DNA of 51,224 bases, taken from contig NZ_JPXX01000026.1 in the NCBI RefSeq assembly GCF_000771875.1, forward strand, positions 1 through 51,224, given 5' to 3'. The notes beneath the pieces are model-generated. The model saw only the letters and a program-made list of their open reading frames with translations. It had not been told where the DNA came from and did no database searches. Shown one piece after another: positions 1 through 8,491 of the stretch (within the stretch, counting starts at the first letter, position 1; the number at the start of each line of letters is the position of its first letter). This DNA comes from Gallibacterium genomosp. 1 (lineage in GTDB: Bacteria; Pseudomonadota; Gammaproteobacteria; Enterobacterales; Pasteurellaceae). Made by a program: the position numbers and the translations under genes.

Positions 1-357
1 AACTTTTGGGGTGCAGATCACTTCTTTTTGGCGCTCTTCTTTCCATTGCTGAAAATGATATTCATCTAAATCACGTAAGTTAATTTGTCCGATTTTTCTA
101 TTGCTCAGCCTTGTTAGGCGTATAACTTCATTTTTATAGCTTCGTTTTGTGATAGATATTTCTTTGATGTATTTATCAATAAGATCCGAAAATGTAATGT
201 TTAGTATGTGGTTTAGGTCGCCATTGAAAATTTTACTTTCCATTTCTAAAGCCCACGCCTGTGCTTCTGCTTTTGTGCGAAATTGAGCTGAACGCGAGAT
301 GCCTTTTCGTCTTATTTGTACTCGCCAACCGTTGTTCCGTTTTGTTAATGTAGCCAT
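1..357 (-). CDS. Tyrosine recombinase (phage/ICE-type integrase), N-terminal part, cut by window edge
   Basis: The minus strand is open from an ATG at 357 to the window edge, giving the first 119 residues, beginning MATLTKRNNGWRVQIRRKG. The short basic beta-rich start followed by a segment with a KAEAQAWALEMESK helix and a core-binding-like region (SDLIDKYIKEIS) fits the arm-binding and core-binding domains of phage and island integrases. The catalytic R-H-R-Y domain would lie beyond the left edge, so it cannot be checked. The 5' end faces a tRNA-Leu gene 226 bases away, which is the normal layout of an island integrated in a tRNA 3' end, with the island extending leftwards. A purine-rich GAGAAAG lies before the ATG. 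The family call is inference from N-terminal sequence and context. Confidence 0.8.
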   Translation of the reverse strand, partial: MATLTKRNNGWRVQIRRKGISRSAQFRTKAEAQAWALEMESKIFNGDLNHILNITFSDLIDKYIKEISITKRSYKNEVIRLTRLSNRKIGQINLRDLDEYHFQQWKEERQKEVICTPKV

Positions 358-373
358 TATTTCTTTCTCTATT

Positions 374-395
374 TTTGGGTGCAATTTGGGTGCAA
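374..395. repeat. Two tandem copies of TTTGGGTGCAA upstream of the integrase
   Basis: The 11-base unit TTTGGGTGCAA is present twice head to tail immediately upstream of the integrase start. Short direct repeats next to int are typical arm-type binding sites for tyrosine recombinases, and their position over the leader would also allow autorepression. The repeat is seen directly; the role is inferred. Confidence 0.6.
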
Positions 396-450
396 ATAGA
401 TAATAAATGAGATCATTTTAGATCATCAAGACCGCAAAATAATAGCAATT

Positions 451-470
451 TACTGTATATTTGTACAGTA
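451..470. promoter_or_regulatory. Probable LexA (SOS) box
   Basis: TACTGTATATTTGTACAGTA matches the known gammaproteobacterial LexA consensus (TACTG-N10-CAGTA) in both half-sites and differs from the E. coli ideal at only two central bases. It lies 94 bases upstream of the integrase ATG and 113 bases from the tRNA 3' end. No other gene starts nearby, so the integrase (minus strand) is the likely target; this would tie excision of the island to DNA damage. Confidence 0.75.
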
Positions 471-538
471 TTCTTAGAAATGTTTTCTTGTTAATTTTTG
501 GCGTAAGTTGTTGATATTATGAAGATTTTAGGAAATAA

Positions 539-568
539 AAAACCGCCTTTTTATCGGCGGTCTTTTTT
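539..568 (-). terminator. Bidirectional hairpin terminator after tRNA-Leu
   Basis: ACCGCC (542-547) pairs with GGCGGT (556-561) around an 8-base loop. There is a T run on each side: seven T after the right arm on the plus strand, and six T followed by ATTT on the minus strand. It sits 22 bases past the tRNA-Leu 3' end and would end its transcript. Confidence 0.75.
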
Positions 569-582
569 TGAAATCTTTTTAG

Positions 583-667
583 TGGTGCCTAGGGCCGGAC
601 TCGAACCGGCACACCCGAAGGCGGTTGATTTTGAATCAACTGCGTCTACCAATTTCGCCACCCAGGC
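583..667 (-). tRNA. tRNA-Leu (anticodon CAA)
   Basis: A class II tRNA of 85 bases with encoded CCA (585-583). The acceptor arm GCCTGGG pairs with CCTAGGC with one G-T pair. The anticodon stem GTTGA/TCAAC holds the loop TTCAAAA, so the anticodon is CAA and reads UUG leucine codons. The T arm carries GGTTCGAGTCC and there is a long variable arm. It stands alone, with its own promoter and terminator. Its 3' end faces the integrase at the left edge, so it is the probable attachment site of that island. Confidence 0.95.
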
Positions 668-684
668 ATCAGTGAACGAGGTGC

Positions 685-712
685 ATTATACGGATGTTTA
701 CGACGGTTGCAA
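685..712 (-). promoter_or_regulatory. Promoter of tRNA-Leu
   Basis: On the minus strand TTGCAA (712-707) and a perfect TATAAT (690-685) are separated by 16 bases, with the tRNA 5' end 17 bases past the -10. The spacing and strength fit a stable-RNA promoter. Confidence 0.75.
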
Positions 713-800
713 GCATAAAATTTACGAAAATGTTCTTTCGGTGCTATTTTCAACAATTTTAGCTAAATTGTATTTTTCTTATCCAATATTGCACCTATTT

Positions 801-1253
801 TTATGATTTCCCTATAATTAACGACAAAATTCCGGCAGCAATTAGTGGACCAACAGGCACTCCACCTAAAAAAGCAACACCTAAAATCGTGCCAATCAAT
901 AACCCTGTTACTAATGTCGGATAGGCACTCATCAAAGAAACACCTCTACCACCCAACCAAGCAACCAAAATACCTACAGTAATAGCTAAAAACATTTTCC
1001 AGTGCAATAATTGTTTTAACTCCGGTAAACTGATTTTTCCTGATACTAATGGGCTTAATACACCGATAGTTAAGATAATAATCCCTATTGTTAAACCGTA
1101 TTTATCAAGCCAAACAATATGTTTTGCTAACGGTGTTTGTTGCATTAGTAATAGTACCGATGCCGCCACTGTTACTGAACTATTATGTCCAATAACACCC
1201 AAAGCAATTAAAACGACTAAAAAAAGAGCTATCCCATTAAATTGTAAAGACAT
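801..1253 (-). CDS. UPF0756 (DUF441, YeaL-like) inner membrane protein
   Basis: A 150-residue, very hydrophobic protein with about four membrane segments (roughly residues 5-35, 50-70, 82-104, 115-145) and glycine-rich turns such as [21 protein letters not shown] near the C terminus. This pattern and length match the UPF0756/DUF441 family, of which YeaL is the E. coli member; its function is unknown. The gene is only 9 bases downstream of the metR-like gene on the same strand, so the two are probably co-transcribed. No link to methionine metabolism is established. Confidence 0.85.
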   Translation of the reverse strand: MSLQFNGIALFLVVLIALGVIGHNSSVTVAASVLLLMQQTPLAKHIVWLDKYGLTIGIIILTIGVLSPLVSGKISLPELKQLLHWKMFLAITVGILVAWLGGRGVSLMSAYPTLVTGLLIGTILGVAFLGGVPVGPLIAAGILSLIIGKS

Positions 1254-1262
1254 TTTTCTTCC

Positions 1263-2189
1263 TCAATCCAAAACAACCAAGCCAGGCAAAGTTGCAAAAC
1301 ATTGATTTTTCACTGTTTCATAAAAATCATCAATATAAGCAACATTTCTATCTTCCGTACGAATTGCCGCATATAAATTACTATATAAACCCTGTTCAGT
1401 AATTTTTCTCGCCACGACATATCCTTTTTCTAAATAAGGCAATACAGCCCAATAAGGCAATGCAGCAATTCCTCGTTTACTGGCGACCAATTGTATCATT
1501 GCAATAGTTAACTCCGTAGTCCGCCTGATCGGATTTATTCCTGCTGGTTTCAGCACCTTACGCAACAAATCCAACATATCATCCGGCACCGGATAGGTAA
1601 TCAATGTTTGATCAACAAAATCTTGTGCCTGCCAGACCTCTTTAGTTGCCAGTTCGTGATCTCTCGCACAGATCCCTACCATTTCATAAGCAAACAAAGG
1701 ACGATGGATCACTTCGCTGTTTTCTTCGATTTCCGATACCACTGCCCAATCCGCCCGATGGCTCAGCAACAGCCCCACCGTGTCCGTATGAAAGCCCGAT
1801 ACAATATCCAGCTCCACTAAGGGCCAATTCTGTCGAAAACTATCCATTGCGGGCATCAACCAATCAAAACAAGTATGGCATTCCACCGCAATTCGCAGCT
1901 CCCCCGCTTCTCCCTGCTTCACCCGTGACAAATCTCGCTCAGCCTCCACCACTTTGGGGAAAATCTCATTCGCCAGCTTAATCAAACGCTCCCCAGCAGC
2001 AGTAAAACGGATCGGTGAAGTTTTCCGTTCAAACAAGGGTAAACCGAACTGCTCTTCCATCAGTTTTAATTGATGGGAAAGCGCTGATTGCGTTAGATAA
2101 ATACGTTTTGCAGCTGAAGACACGCTACCAGTCTCCTTTAATGCTAATAATGTTTTTAAATGTCGTAATTCTAAAAAAGTAGGTTTCAT
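1263..2189 (-). CDS. metR: MetR, LysR-type activator of methionine synthesis genes
   Basis: A 308-residue LysR-family regulator. The N-terminal winged helix (about residues 5-65) contains the usual pattern SSAAKRIYLTQSALSHQLK. The effector domain follows, with the MetR-like stretch AVECHTCFDWLMPAMDSFR; homocysteine is the co-inducer in the family. Length agrees with MetR (about 310-317 residues). It is divergent from metE across a 137-base gap with candidate MetR and MetJ sites, the same layout as in E. coli, so it most likely activates metE and represses itself. The identity rests on the protein pattern and on this gene pair. Confidence 0.93.
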   Translation of the reverse strand: MKPTFLELRHLKTLLALKETGSVSSAAKRIYLTQSALSHQLKLMEEQFGLPLFERKTSPIRFTAAGERLIKLANEIFPKVVEAERDLSRVKQGEAGELRIAVECHTCFDWLMPAMDSFRQNWPLVELDIVSGFHTDTVGLLLSHRADWAVVSEIEENSEVIHRPLFAYEMVGICARDHELATKEVWQAQDFVDQTLITYPVPDDMLDLLRKVLKPAGINPIRRTTELTIAMIQLVASKRGIAALPYWAVLPYLEKGYVVARKITEQGLYSNLYAAIRTEDRNVAYIDDFYETVKNQCFATLPGLVVLD

Positions 2190-2215
2190 CTTTATTAATT
2201 TAATTCATCTTAAAT

Positions 2216-2236
2216 ATGAAAATTATGAGCTTTCAT
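2216..2236. promoter_or_regulatory. Candidate MetR-binding inverted repeat
   Basis: ATGAAA (2216-2221) and TTTCAT (2231-2236) form an inverted repeat with a 9-base spacer in the metR-metE gap. MetR sites are built on TGAA/TTCA arms, but the spacing here is longer than the published consensus, so this is tentative. Confidence 0.4.
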
Positions 2237-2270
2237 CATACAAAATTTTTCGTTATTCTGCATTACATAA

Positions 2271-2286
2271 AGACGTTTAGACGTCT
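2271..2286. promoter_or_regulatory. Tandem MetJ operator (two met boxes)
   Basis: AGACGTTT followed without a gap by AGACGTCT: one perfect and one 7-of-8 copy of the met box AGACGTCT bound cooperatively by the MetJ-SAM repressor. It lies 41 bases before the metE start codon and implies methionine repression of metE. MetJ itself is not in the window. Confidence 0.85.
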
Positions 2287-2326
2287 ATTTAATTCAGTTT
2301 AATATAAAAATATAAGGAGATGCATT

Positions 2327-4600
2327 ATGACAACATTTCACCTTTTAGGTTTTCCTCGTATTGGAGCAAAACGTGAACTCAAATTTGCTCAAGAGCGTTA
2401 TTGGCGTCAAGAATTATCTGAACAGGATTTATTAACCGTTGCAAAATTATTAAGAGAAAAAAATTGGCAGCACCAAGCGGCGGCGAAGGCAGATTATGTC
2501 GCAGTGGCTGATTTCACCTTCTACGATCATATTTTAGATCTACAAGTGGCAACAGGGGCAATTCCTGCACGTTTTGGTTTTGACAGCCAAAACTTAACCC
2601 TTGACCAATATTTCCAACTGGCGCGTGGGAATAAAGATCAATTCGCCATTGAGATGACAAAATGGTTCGACACCAACTATCACTACCTTGTGCCAGAATT
2701 TCACAAAAATACCGAATTTAAAGCCAATCCCGCCCATTATGTGCAACAAATTCGCGAAGCCAAAGCACTCGGTTTGAACGTTAAACCAACCATTGTTGGG
2801 CCATTAACGTTCTTACATTTAGGGAAAGAAAAAGGAGAAGCCTTTAACCGCTTTGATTTATTAAACAAACTCGTGCCTGTTTATGTGGAAATCTTAAACG
2901 CATTGGCGGCTGAGGGCGTCGAGTGGATTCAAATTGATGAGCCAGCTTTAGCGGTGGATTTAGCCCCTGAGTGGGTTGAGGCTTACAAAGCGGTGTATGC
3001 CACATTAAGCGAAAAAGTAAACGCAAAATTATTACTTGCGACTTATTTTGGCTCGGTGGCACAACACGCGGAATTGCTCAAAGCCTTACCTGTGGATGGT
3101 TTGCACATTGACTTAGTGCGTGCGCCTGAGCAACTGGCTACCTTTACTGATTATGACAAGGTGCTTTCCGCAGGTGTGATTGATGGGCGTAACGTATGGC
3201 GTGCCAACCTCAATCAAGTGCTAGATGTGCTTGAACCCTTAAAAGCCAAATTGGGCGAGCGTTTATGGATTGCACCAAGTTGCTCTTTATTGCATACCCC
3301 TTATGATCTTTCCGTAGAAGTGCAACTCAAAGAGAACAAACCTGAGCTTTACAACTGGTTGGCGTTCACGCTTCAAAAAGTGCAAGAATTGTCCGTCATT
3401 AAGACCGCACTTGAACAAGGGCGTGCTGCCGTGCAAGCAGAGCTTGATGCAAGCCAAGCAGCGGCTGATTCGCGTGCGAACAGCAAAGAAATTCATCGCC
3501 CTGAAGTGGCTGCACGTTTAGCTAACTTGCCAGAAGGTGCGGATCAACGCAAATCGCCATTTGCTGAGCGTATCGCCAAACAAAATGCGTGGTTAAATTT
3601 ACCGTTATTACCAACAACAACTATCGGCTCATTCCCACAAACCAGTGAAATCCGCCAAGCTCGCGCCCAATTCAAAAAAGGTACGCTAAGCCTTGAAGAT
3701 TACGAAGCGGCGATGAAAAAAGAAATCGAGTTGGTAGTACGTGAGCAAGAAAAACTCGACCTTGATGTCCTCGTTCACGGTGAAGCGGAACGTAACGATA
3801 TGGTGGAATACTTCGGGGAATTATTAGACGGTTTTGCCTTCACCAAATTCGGCTGGGTACAAAGCTACGGTTCACGTTGTGTGAAGCCACCAATTATTTA
3901 CGGTGATGTAGTACGCCCTGAACCAATGACAGTACGCTGGTCGCAATATGCCCAAAGCCTCACCAACAAAGTGATGAAAGGAATGCTTACGGGCCCTGTT
4001 ACGATTTTACAATGGTCTTTCGTGCGTAACGATATTCCGCGTGCAACCGTGTGTAAACAAATCGGCGTGGCATTGTCTGATGAAGTGTTAGACTTGGAAA
4101 AAGCGGGTATCAAAGTCATTCAAATTGACGAACCAGCGATCCGCGAAGGCTTACCGCTCAAACGTGCAGACTGGGACGCGTATCTACAATGGGCAGGCGA
4201 AGCGTTCCGTTTAAGTTCAATGGGCGTGCAAGATGACACGCAAATTCACACCCATATGTGTTATTCTGAATTTAACGACATCTTGCCAGCCATTGCAGCA
4301 CTTGATGCGGACGTGATCACCATTGAAACTTCACGTTCGGATATGGAATTGTTAAACGCATTCGCTGATTTCAAATATCCAAACGACATCGGTCCAGGCG
4401 TGTACGATATTCACAGCCCACGCGTACCAAAACCAGAGGAAATTGAACATCTGTTACGCAAGGCTTTGAAAGTGGTACCAAAAGAGCGTTTATGGGTGAA
4501 CCCGGACTGCGGCCTAAAAACCCGTGGCTGGACAGAAACCTTACAGCAATTAGAAGTAATGGTTGAAGTGACCAAAAAATTACGTGCGGAATTAAATTAA
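2327..4600 (+). CDS. metE: Cobalamin-independent methionine synthase MetE
   Basis: A 757-residue enzyme that transfers the methyl group of 5-methyltetrahydropteroyl-triglutamate to homocysteine, the last step of methionine synthesis. The length is that of bacterial MetE (about 753). The N-terminal barrel starts with the typical [15 protein letters not shown]. The C-terminal barrel begins near [12 protein letters not shown] and carries the zinc and substrate residues in [23 protein letters not shown] and [12 protein letters not shown] good ribosome site (AAGGAGA) lies 9 bases before the ATG. It is divergent from metR and has tandem MetJ boxes upstream. The codon use has more G and C at third positions than its neighbours, consistent with high expression. 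Confidence 0.98.
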   Translation: MTTFHLLGFPRIGAKRELKFAQERYWRQELSEQDLLTVAKLLREKNWQHQAAAKADYVAVADFTFYDHILDLQVATGAIPARFGFDSQNLTLDQYFQLARGNKDQFAIEMTKWFDTNYHYLVPEFHKNTEFKANPAHYVQQIREAKALGLNVKPTIVGPLTFLHLGKEKGEAFNRFDLLNKLVPVYVEILNALAAEGVEWIQIDEPALAVDLAPEWVEAYKAVYATLSEKVNAKLLLATYFGSVAQHAELLKALPVDGLHIDLVRAPEQLATFTDYDKVLSAGVIDGRNVWRANLNQVLDVLEPLKAKLGERLWIAPSCSLLHTPYDLSVEVQLKENKPELYNWLAFTLQKVQELSVIKTALEQGRAAVQAELDASQAAADSRANSKEIHRPEVAARLANLPEGADQRKSPFAERIAKQNAWLNLPLLPTTTIGSFPQTSEIRQARAQFKKGTLSLEDYEAAMKKEIELVVREQEKLDLDVLVHGEAERNDMVEYFGELLDGFAFTKFGWVQSYGSRCVKPPIIYGDVVRPEPMTVRWSQYAQSLTNKVMKGMLTGPVTILQWSFVRNDIPRATVCKQIGVALSDEVLDLEKAGIKVIQIDEPAIREGLPLKRADWDAYLQWAGEAFRLSSMGVQDDTQIHTHMCYSEFNDILPAIAALDADVITIETSRSDMELLNAFADFKYPNDIGPGVYDIHSPRVPKPEEIEHLLRKALKVVPKERLWVNPDCGLKTRGWTETLQQLEVMVEVTKKLRAELN

Positions 4601-4611
4601 TATCTAGAAGG

Positions 4612-4641
4612 AAAAGGTGCGGTTTCTATCCGCACCTTTTC
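4612..4641 (+). terminator. Terminator after metE
   Basis: AAAAGGTGCGG (4612-4622) pairs perfectly with CCGCACCTTTT (4630-4640) around a 7-base loop, starting 12 bases after the metE stop. It resembles an uptake-signal hairpin but has an extra G against the exact 9-base core. From here to the rng start (about 280 bases) I see no gene. Confidence 0.8.
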
Positions 4642-4920
4642 ATTATGAACAGAATAAATCCTCATTTACAGTCAAATTAAACAACATTTGCATTTTCCTC
4701 GACAAACGGCAATATCGGTTCTCATCACCGTTTTTGACACATTGCATCAATGCTCGTCTTCCCTAAAATTTCAATATTGGTAAATTCAACCTCAACAGAA
4801 AACTTCCTGTTATAAATGATATGAAACAAAGATTAGTAATGATTATTTAAAATATTCTAGGAATTGAATTTTGATTTGGTTAGACTAACGTCCACAAATG
4901 AAAAAATTTTAGGAAAAATT

Positions 4921-6405
4921 ATGGATAATGGTAACAAGGTCGAATTATTGGTCAATGTTACCCCGAATGAAACAAGGATTGCCTTAGTTGCTGGGGGAAT
5001 TTTGCGTGAAGTGCATATTGAGCGAGAAACAAAACGGGGAATTGTTGGCAATATATATAAGGGTCGGGTAACACGAGTTTTACCAGGAATGCAATCTGCT
5101 TTTGTCGATATCGGTTTGGAAAAAGCGGCTTTTTTGCACGCTTCCGATATTGTTTCACACACTGAATGTGTCGATGAAAATGAACAAAAGCAGTTTGTAG
5201 TTAAAGATATTGCAGAATTGGTACGTGAAGGACAAGATATTATTGTTCAGGTGGTTAAAGATCCGTTAGGAACAAAAGGTGCAAGATTAACCACAGACAT
5301 CACCCTTCCCTCCCGCTATTTGGTATTTATGCCGGAAAATAGTCACGTTGGAGTATCACAACGAATTGAAAGCGAAGAAGAACGTGCCCGTTTAAAAGAA
5401 TTAGTCACACCATTTTGCGATGAATTAGGCGGTTTCATCATCCGTACTGCTGCGGAAAACGTTTCACTGGAAGAACTTAAGCAGGATGAGGATTTTCTAA
5501 AGCGTTTATGGCGTAAAGTGCTGGAACGTAAAGTACGCTCAACCGCACCGGCAATGCTTTATACCGAACCAGCATTAGCACAACGCATTATTCGTGATTT
5601 TGTTGGGATGACAATTGATAGTATCCGTATTGATTCAAAATTAGTATTCCTTGAAGTCAAAGAATTTATTGAAGAATTCTTGCCTCATCTCACTCATACG
5701 CTATCAGTTTATACTGGTCCTCAACCGCTATTTGATCTTTATAATGTTGAAGACAGCATTCAAAAAGCGCTGAATAAACGGGTTAACCTCAAATCCGGAG
5801 GTTATCTCATTATTGAACAGACCGAAGCAATGACTACAATTGATATCAATACTGGTGGTTTTGTCGGTCATCGTAATCTGGAAGAAACTATTTTTAATAC
5901 TAACATTGAAGCAACACAAGCGATTGCTCAACAACTTCAATTACGTAATCTCGGCGGCATTATTATCATCGATTTTATTGATATGCAGATTATAGAACAC
6001 CAAGAACGTGTATTGCAGTCCTTACGCGACGCATTAGCAAAAGATCGAGTAAAAACAACAGTTAACGGTTTTACACAATTAGGTTTGGTGGAAATGACTC
6101 GGAAAAGAACACGGGAAAGTTTGGAACACGTTTTGTGTGAAGAATGCCCTAACTGCCACGGACGCGGTCACGTAAAAAGTGTTGAAACCATTTGTTATGA
6201 AATTGCTCGTGAAATTATTCGTGTTCATCATCTCTACTCAAGTGAACAATTCTTGGTTTATGCCTCTCGGGCAGTAGCGGAACATTTAATTAATGAAGAG
6301 ACACACGCTCTACTCGCCGAAGTTGAAGTCTTCATCGGGAAGAAAGTGCAAATCAAAATGGAACCTTACTATACACAAGAACAGTTTGATGTTGTTGTGA
6401 TGTAA
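4921..6405 (+). CDS. rng: Ribonuclease G
   Basis: An RNase E/G-family endoribonuclease of 494 residues (E. coli RNase G has 489) that processes the 5' end of 16S rRNA and decays some mRNAs. The start at ATG 4921 is chosen because the family begins right at ELLVNVTPNETRIA, and AGGA precedes it; the frame stays open upstream to a TTG at 4864, but that extension is unlike the family. The S1-like domain (RGIVGNIYKGRVTRVLPGMQSAFVDIG) is followed by the DNase I-like catalytic part (AMTTIDINTGGFVG and IIIIDFIDM, with the Mg-binding aspartates) and the zinc-link CxxC (EECPNCHGRGHV). It ends without the long C-terminal scaffold of RNase E, which separates it from that enzyme. Confidence 0.96.
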   Translation: MDNGNKVELLVNVTPNETRIALVAGGILREVHIERETKRGIVGNIYKGRVTRVLPGMQSAFVDIGLEKAAFLHASDIVSHTECVDENEQKQFVVKDIAELVREGQDIIVQVVKDPLGTKGARLTTDITLPSRYLVFMPENSHVGVSQRIESEEERARLKELVTPFCDELGGFIIRTAAENVSLEELKQDEDFLKRLWRKVLERKVRSTAPAMLYTEPALAQRIIRDFVGMTIDSIRIDSKLVFLEVKEFIEEFLPHLTHTLSVYTGPQPLFDLYNVEDSIQKALNKRVNLKSGGYLIIEQTEAMTTIDINTGGFVGHRNLEETIFNTNIEATQAIAQQLQLRNLGGIIIIDFIDMQIIEHQERVLQSLRDALAKDRVKTTVNGFTQLGLVEMTRKRTRESLEHVLCEECPNCHGRGHVKSVETICYEIAREIIRVHHLYSSEQFLVYASRAVAEHLINEETHALLAEVEVFIGKKVQIKMEPYYTQEQFDVVVM

Positions 6406-6468
6406 TTACACTTAAATTCATAGACCAATAATAAAACATTGCTCTATGAATCGCCTTGGTTTGGAAGA

Positions 6469-6520
6469 GATGACTCCTCCTAAATTAGAGACAGTTAACC
6501 GCCGTGAACGGCGGGATTTC
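6469..6520. repeat. Perfect hairpin, possible decayed IS200/IS605 end
   Basis: CCGCCG TGAA CGGCGG (6500-6515) is a perfect tetraloop hairpin. It is preceded by GACTCCTCC and followed by GGATTTC, an order that resembles the end of the IS200/IS605 element seen at 7169-7203 (GACATCCTCC...CGGGGATTCC). It could be a remnant of a second copy or an unrelated hairpin in the leader of the phosphatase gene. There is no T run, so it is not a plain terminator. Confidence 0.35.
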
Positions 6521-6538
6521 AACTATTTAGATTTTTTG

Positions 6539-7171
6539 ATGAAACAATTCTATCTATTCCGCCACGCACAAAGTCAAGCCAATGTTGGCGGAATACCGCT
6601 CCCTGATCGAGAAATTCCAATTACCAAACTCGGTCAACAACAGGCTTTAAATCATTGCAAACAGTGGGAAATTCAACCCTCTGCATTATACTGTTCCCAA
6701 TTGTTACGTACTCAACAAACGGCTTTACCTTTTATGCAAAAATATCAGTTACCGTTGCAACAACTCTCCTGTTTAAACGAATTCAGCTATCTTGATTTCG
6801 AAATGATCCGAACCATTACAACAGAACAACGACAACAACTTTCCGCTCAATATTGGCTTACTTCCAAACCGGAATATAAATACTCTCCACAATGTGACAG
6901 TTTCCTCGATTTTAGTCAAAGAATTGATGAATTTTGTCAAAATATCAATACTTTCCCCAATAATAGTCTATTTTTCACTCACGGTATTTGGTTAGCGCAA
7001 CTATCGTGGAAAATTCTTGGTTATCGAGTAAATAGTAATCAGGATATGCAACGTTTTCGCCAATTTACTCTCGACTTAGCAATTCCTAATACAGCCACAT
7101 TTTTATTAACTGTCAATAACCACTGTTTACAATTACAATATCTACCAGATTATACTGCTCCCAGTGTTTGA
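6539..7171 (+). CDS. Histidine phosphatase superfamily protein (phosphoglycerate mutase-like)
   Basis: A 210-residue protein if started at ATG 6539, which places the catalytic RHG-type motif at its usual place near the N terminus (FYLFRHAQSQANVGG, with the phospho-accepting His). The upstream in-frame ATG at 6446 would add 31 residues encoded by a hairpin-bearing leader and is less likely. Other family features are the S-x-L-x-R-T-Q-Q-T stretch (CSQLLRTQQTALPF), an acidic residue in LNEFSYLDFE, and the second catalytic His in FFTHGIWLAQL. Substrate unknown. The stop codon TGA is also the first bases of the adjoining IS end, so the C terminus may have been trimmed or altered by that insertion. 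It lies 133 bases after rng. Confidence 0.75.
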   Translation: MKQFYLFRHAQSQANVGGIPLPDREIPITKLGQQQALNHCKQWEIQPSALYCSQLLRTQQTALPFMQKYQLPLQQLSCLNEFSYLDFEMIRTITTEQRQQLSAQYWLTSKPEYKYSPQCDSFLDFSQRIDEFCQNINTFPNNSLFFTHGIWLAQLSWKILGYRVNSNQDMQRFRQFTLDLAIPNTATFLLTVNNHCLQLQYLPDYTAPSV

Positions 7172-7310
7172 CATCCTCCCCGTTCTAAAGGTCGGGGATT
7201 CCTACCAGTGCCCATTTCAAACAATCGGCTACTCTCGGTGGGTTCTTGCTGCTGACCGCCAGTGCGGTTCACTTCGCAAGCGCTACGGCGATGTCCTCAC
7301 CTGATTTTCA
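7172..7310 (-). ncRNA. Possible omega RNA region at the TnpB-side end of the IS
   Basis: In IS200/IS605 elements the stretch between the tnpB stop and the element end is commonly transcribed as the guide-bearing omega RNA, the guide coming from DNA just beyond the end. Here that stretch ends on the minus strand with a hairpin (CCCCGACC...CGGGG). A guide would be read from the 3' end of the phosphatase gene. This is inference from the family; no expression evidence is visible, and the TnpB gene is broken. Confidence 0.35.
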
Positions 7311-8446
7311 TTATACCTGAACGATTTCTCGCCCACGTGCTAAAACATTCATCGCACCAACCACATCCGCATTTTCTGTGTAGCCACATTCTACGCATTC
7401 AAAATGTACCTGCGTTTGTCGGTTTTCTTTGGCGATATGACCACAACAAGGGCAAGTTCGGCTGCTATTTTGTGGCGGAACCGCCACTAAAAATCCGCCT
7501 CGCCATTGTGTTTTGTAGCTCAACTGACGGCGAAACTCAAACCACGATTGGTCGAGTATCGAACGGTTTAAACCTGATTTCTGTTTCACGTTTTTACCGT
7601 GAGCTTCCACCGTGCCTTTCGCTGACTTTGACATATTTGATACCTGCAAATCTTCAATATAGATCATAGCGTGTTTTTTGCTGATTTGCGTTGAGATTTT
7701 ATGCAAAAAGTCTTTACGACAATTGGCGATTTTATGATGCAATTTGGCGATTTTCGCCTTTAATTTCTGCCAATTTTGGCTAAATTTTACTTTGTTTTTA
7801 AGTTGACGTTGAAATTTTGCCAGCTTACCTTTGTCGGTTTTAAAGGCATTTAACGGCGCAAAAATTCACCGTTTGAAAGTGTGGCAAATCTTATCACGCC
7901 CATATCTATGCCAATTTCACCACCGTTGTGCGTTGGAATTTCATATTCAAATTCCGTTTGAATACTGACAAAAAAGCGACCGCACTTGTAGCTTACCGTC
8001 ACATTTTTGATTTCGCCGATAACCTCACGGCTGTTGCGGTAGCGAACCCAGCCAATTTTTGGCAGATACAAGCGGTTATTTTGTTGTTCCAGTTTGCAAC
8101 CTTGCGGAAAGCGAAAACGCTCTTTTAAACCTTTTTTCTTAAATTTTGGGAAATCTGCTCGCTGTTGAAAGAAATTTTTAAACGCACTTTCTAAGTCTTT
8201 TAACGACTGTTGCAGCACTTGAGAATGGCAGTCTTTAAGCCAAAGTAGCTCTTTTTTCCATTGTGGAAGCAAGTTAGCGATTTTGGTGTAGCTAAATTTG
8301 AAGCTGTTATCTTATTCGTATTGCTCATTCTGCCAAGCCAACGCCCGATTAAATACAAAACGAGAGCAACCACAGAACTGTTTAATTCTGCGGATTTGGC
8401 TGCCGTTTGGCATTATCTCGAATTTGAAGGCTTTGCGTAGTTGCAT
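7311..8446 (-). pseudogene. tnpB: tnpB (IS605 OrfB) RNA-guided nuclease, broken by one stop and one frameshift
   Basis: Reading from ATG 8446 the frame gives MQLRKAFKFEIMPNGSQIRR, the normal TnpB start, then an in-frame TAA at codon 45 (after NEQYE), then LPQWKKELLWLKDC and on to GIDMGVIRFATLSNGEF. A one-base loss in the run of five A (plus strand 7860-7864) then shifts the frame; restoring it continues FAPLNAFKTDKGKLAKF and on to the end. The three RuvC acidic residues (GIDMGV, YIEDLQ, NADVVGAMN) and the zinc ribbon (CPCCGH...CVECGY) are all kept. So only two changes separate it from an intact gene of about 378 codons. An exact uptake signal (ACCGCACTT) sits inside at 7979-7987. Confidence 0.9.
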
Positions 8447-8491
8447 TGACAAGGTTTAGAATGTAAGTTTTCCACATTTTACATTTGGTCT

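Noticed and set aside
519-806. 95-residue plus-strand open frame
   Set aside because: It runs over the terminator and antisense through the tRNA-Leu gene; the frame is an accident of these sequences.
4864-4920. Longer RNase G start at TTG 4864
   Set aside because: The family begins with ELLVNVTP, right after the ATG at 4921, which has a ribosome site; the added 19 residues match nothing I know.
7259-7270. CAGTGCGGT near 7261 and AAGGTGCGGT near 4615 as uptake signals
   Set aside because: Each differs from the exact 9-base core by a base change or insertion, so I did not count them.
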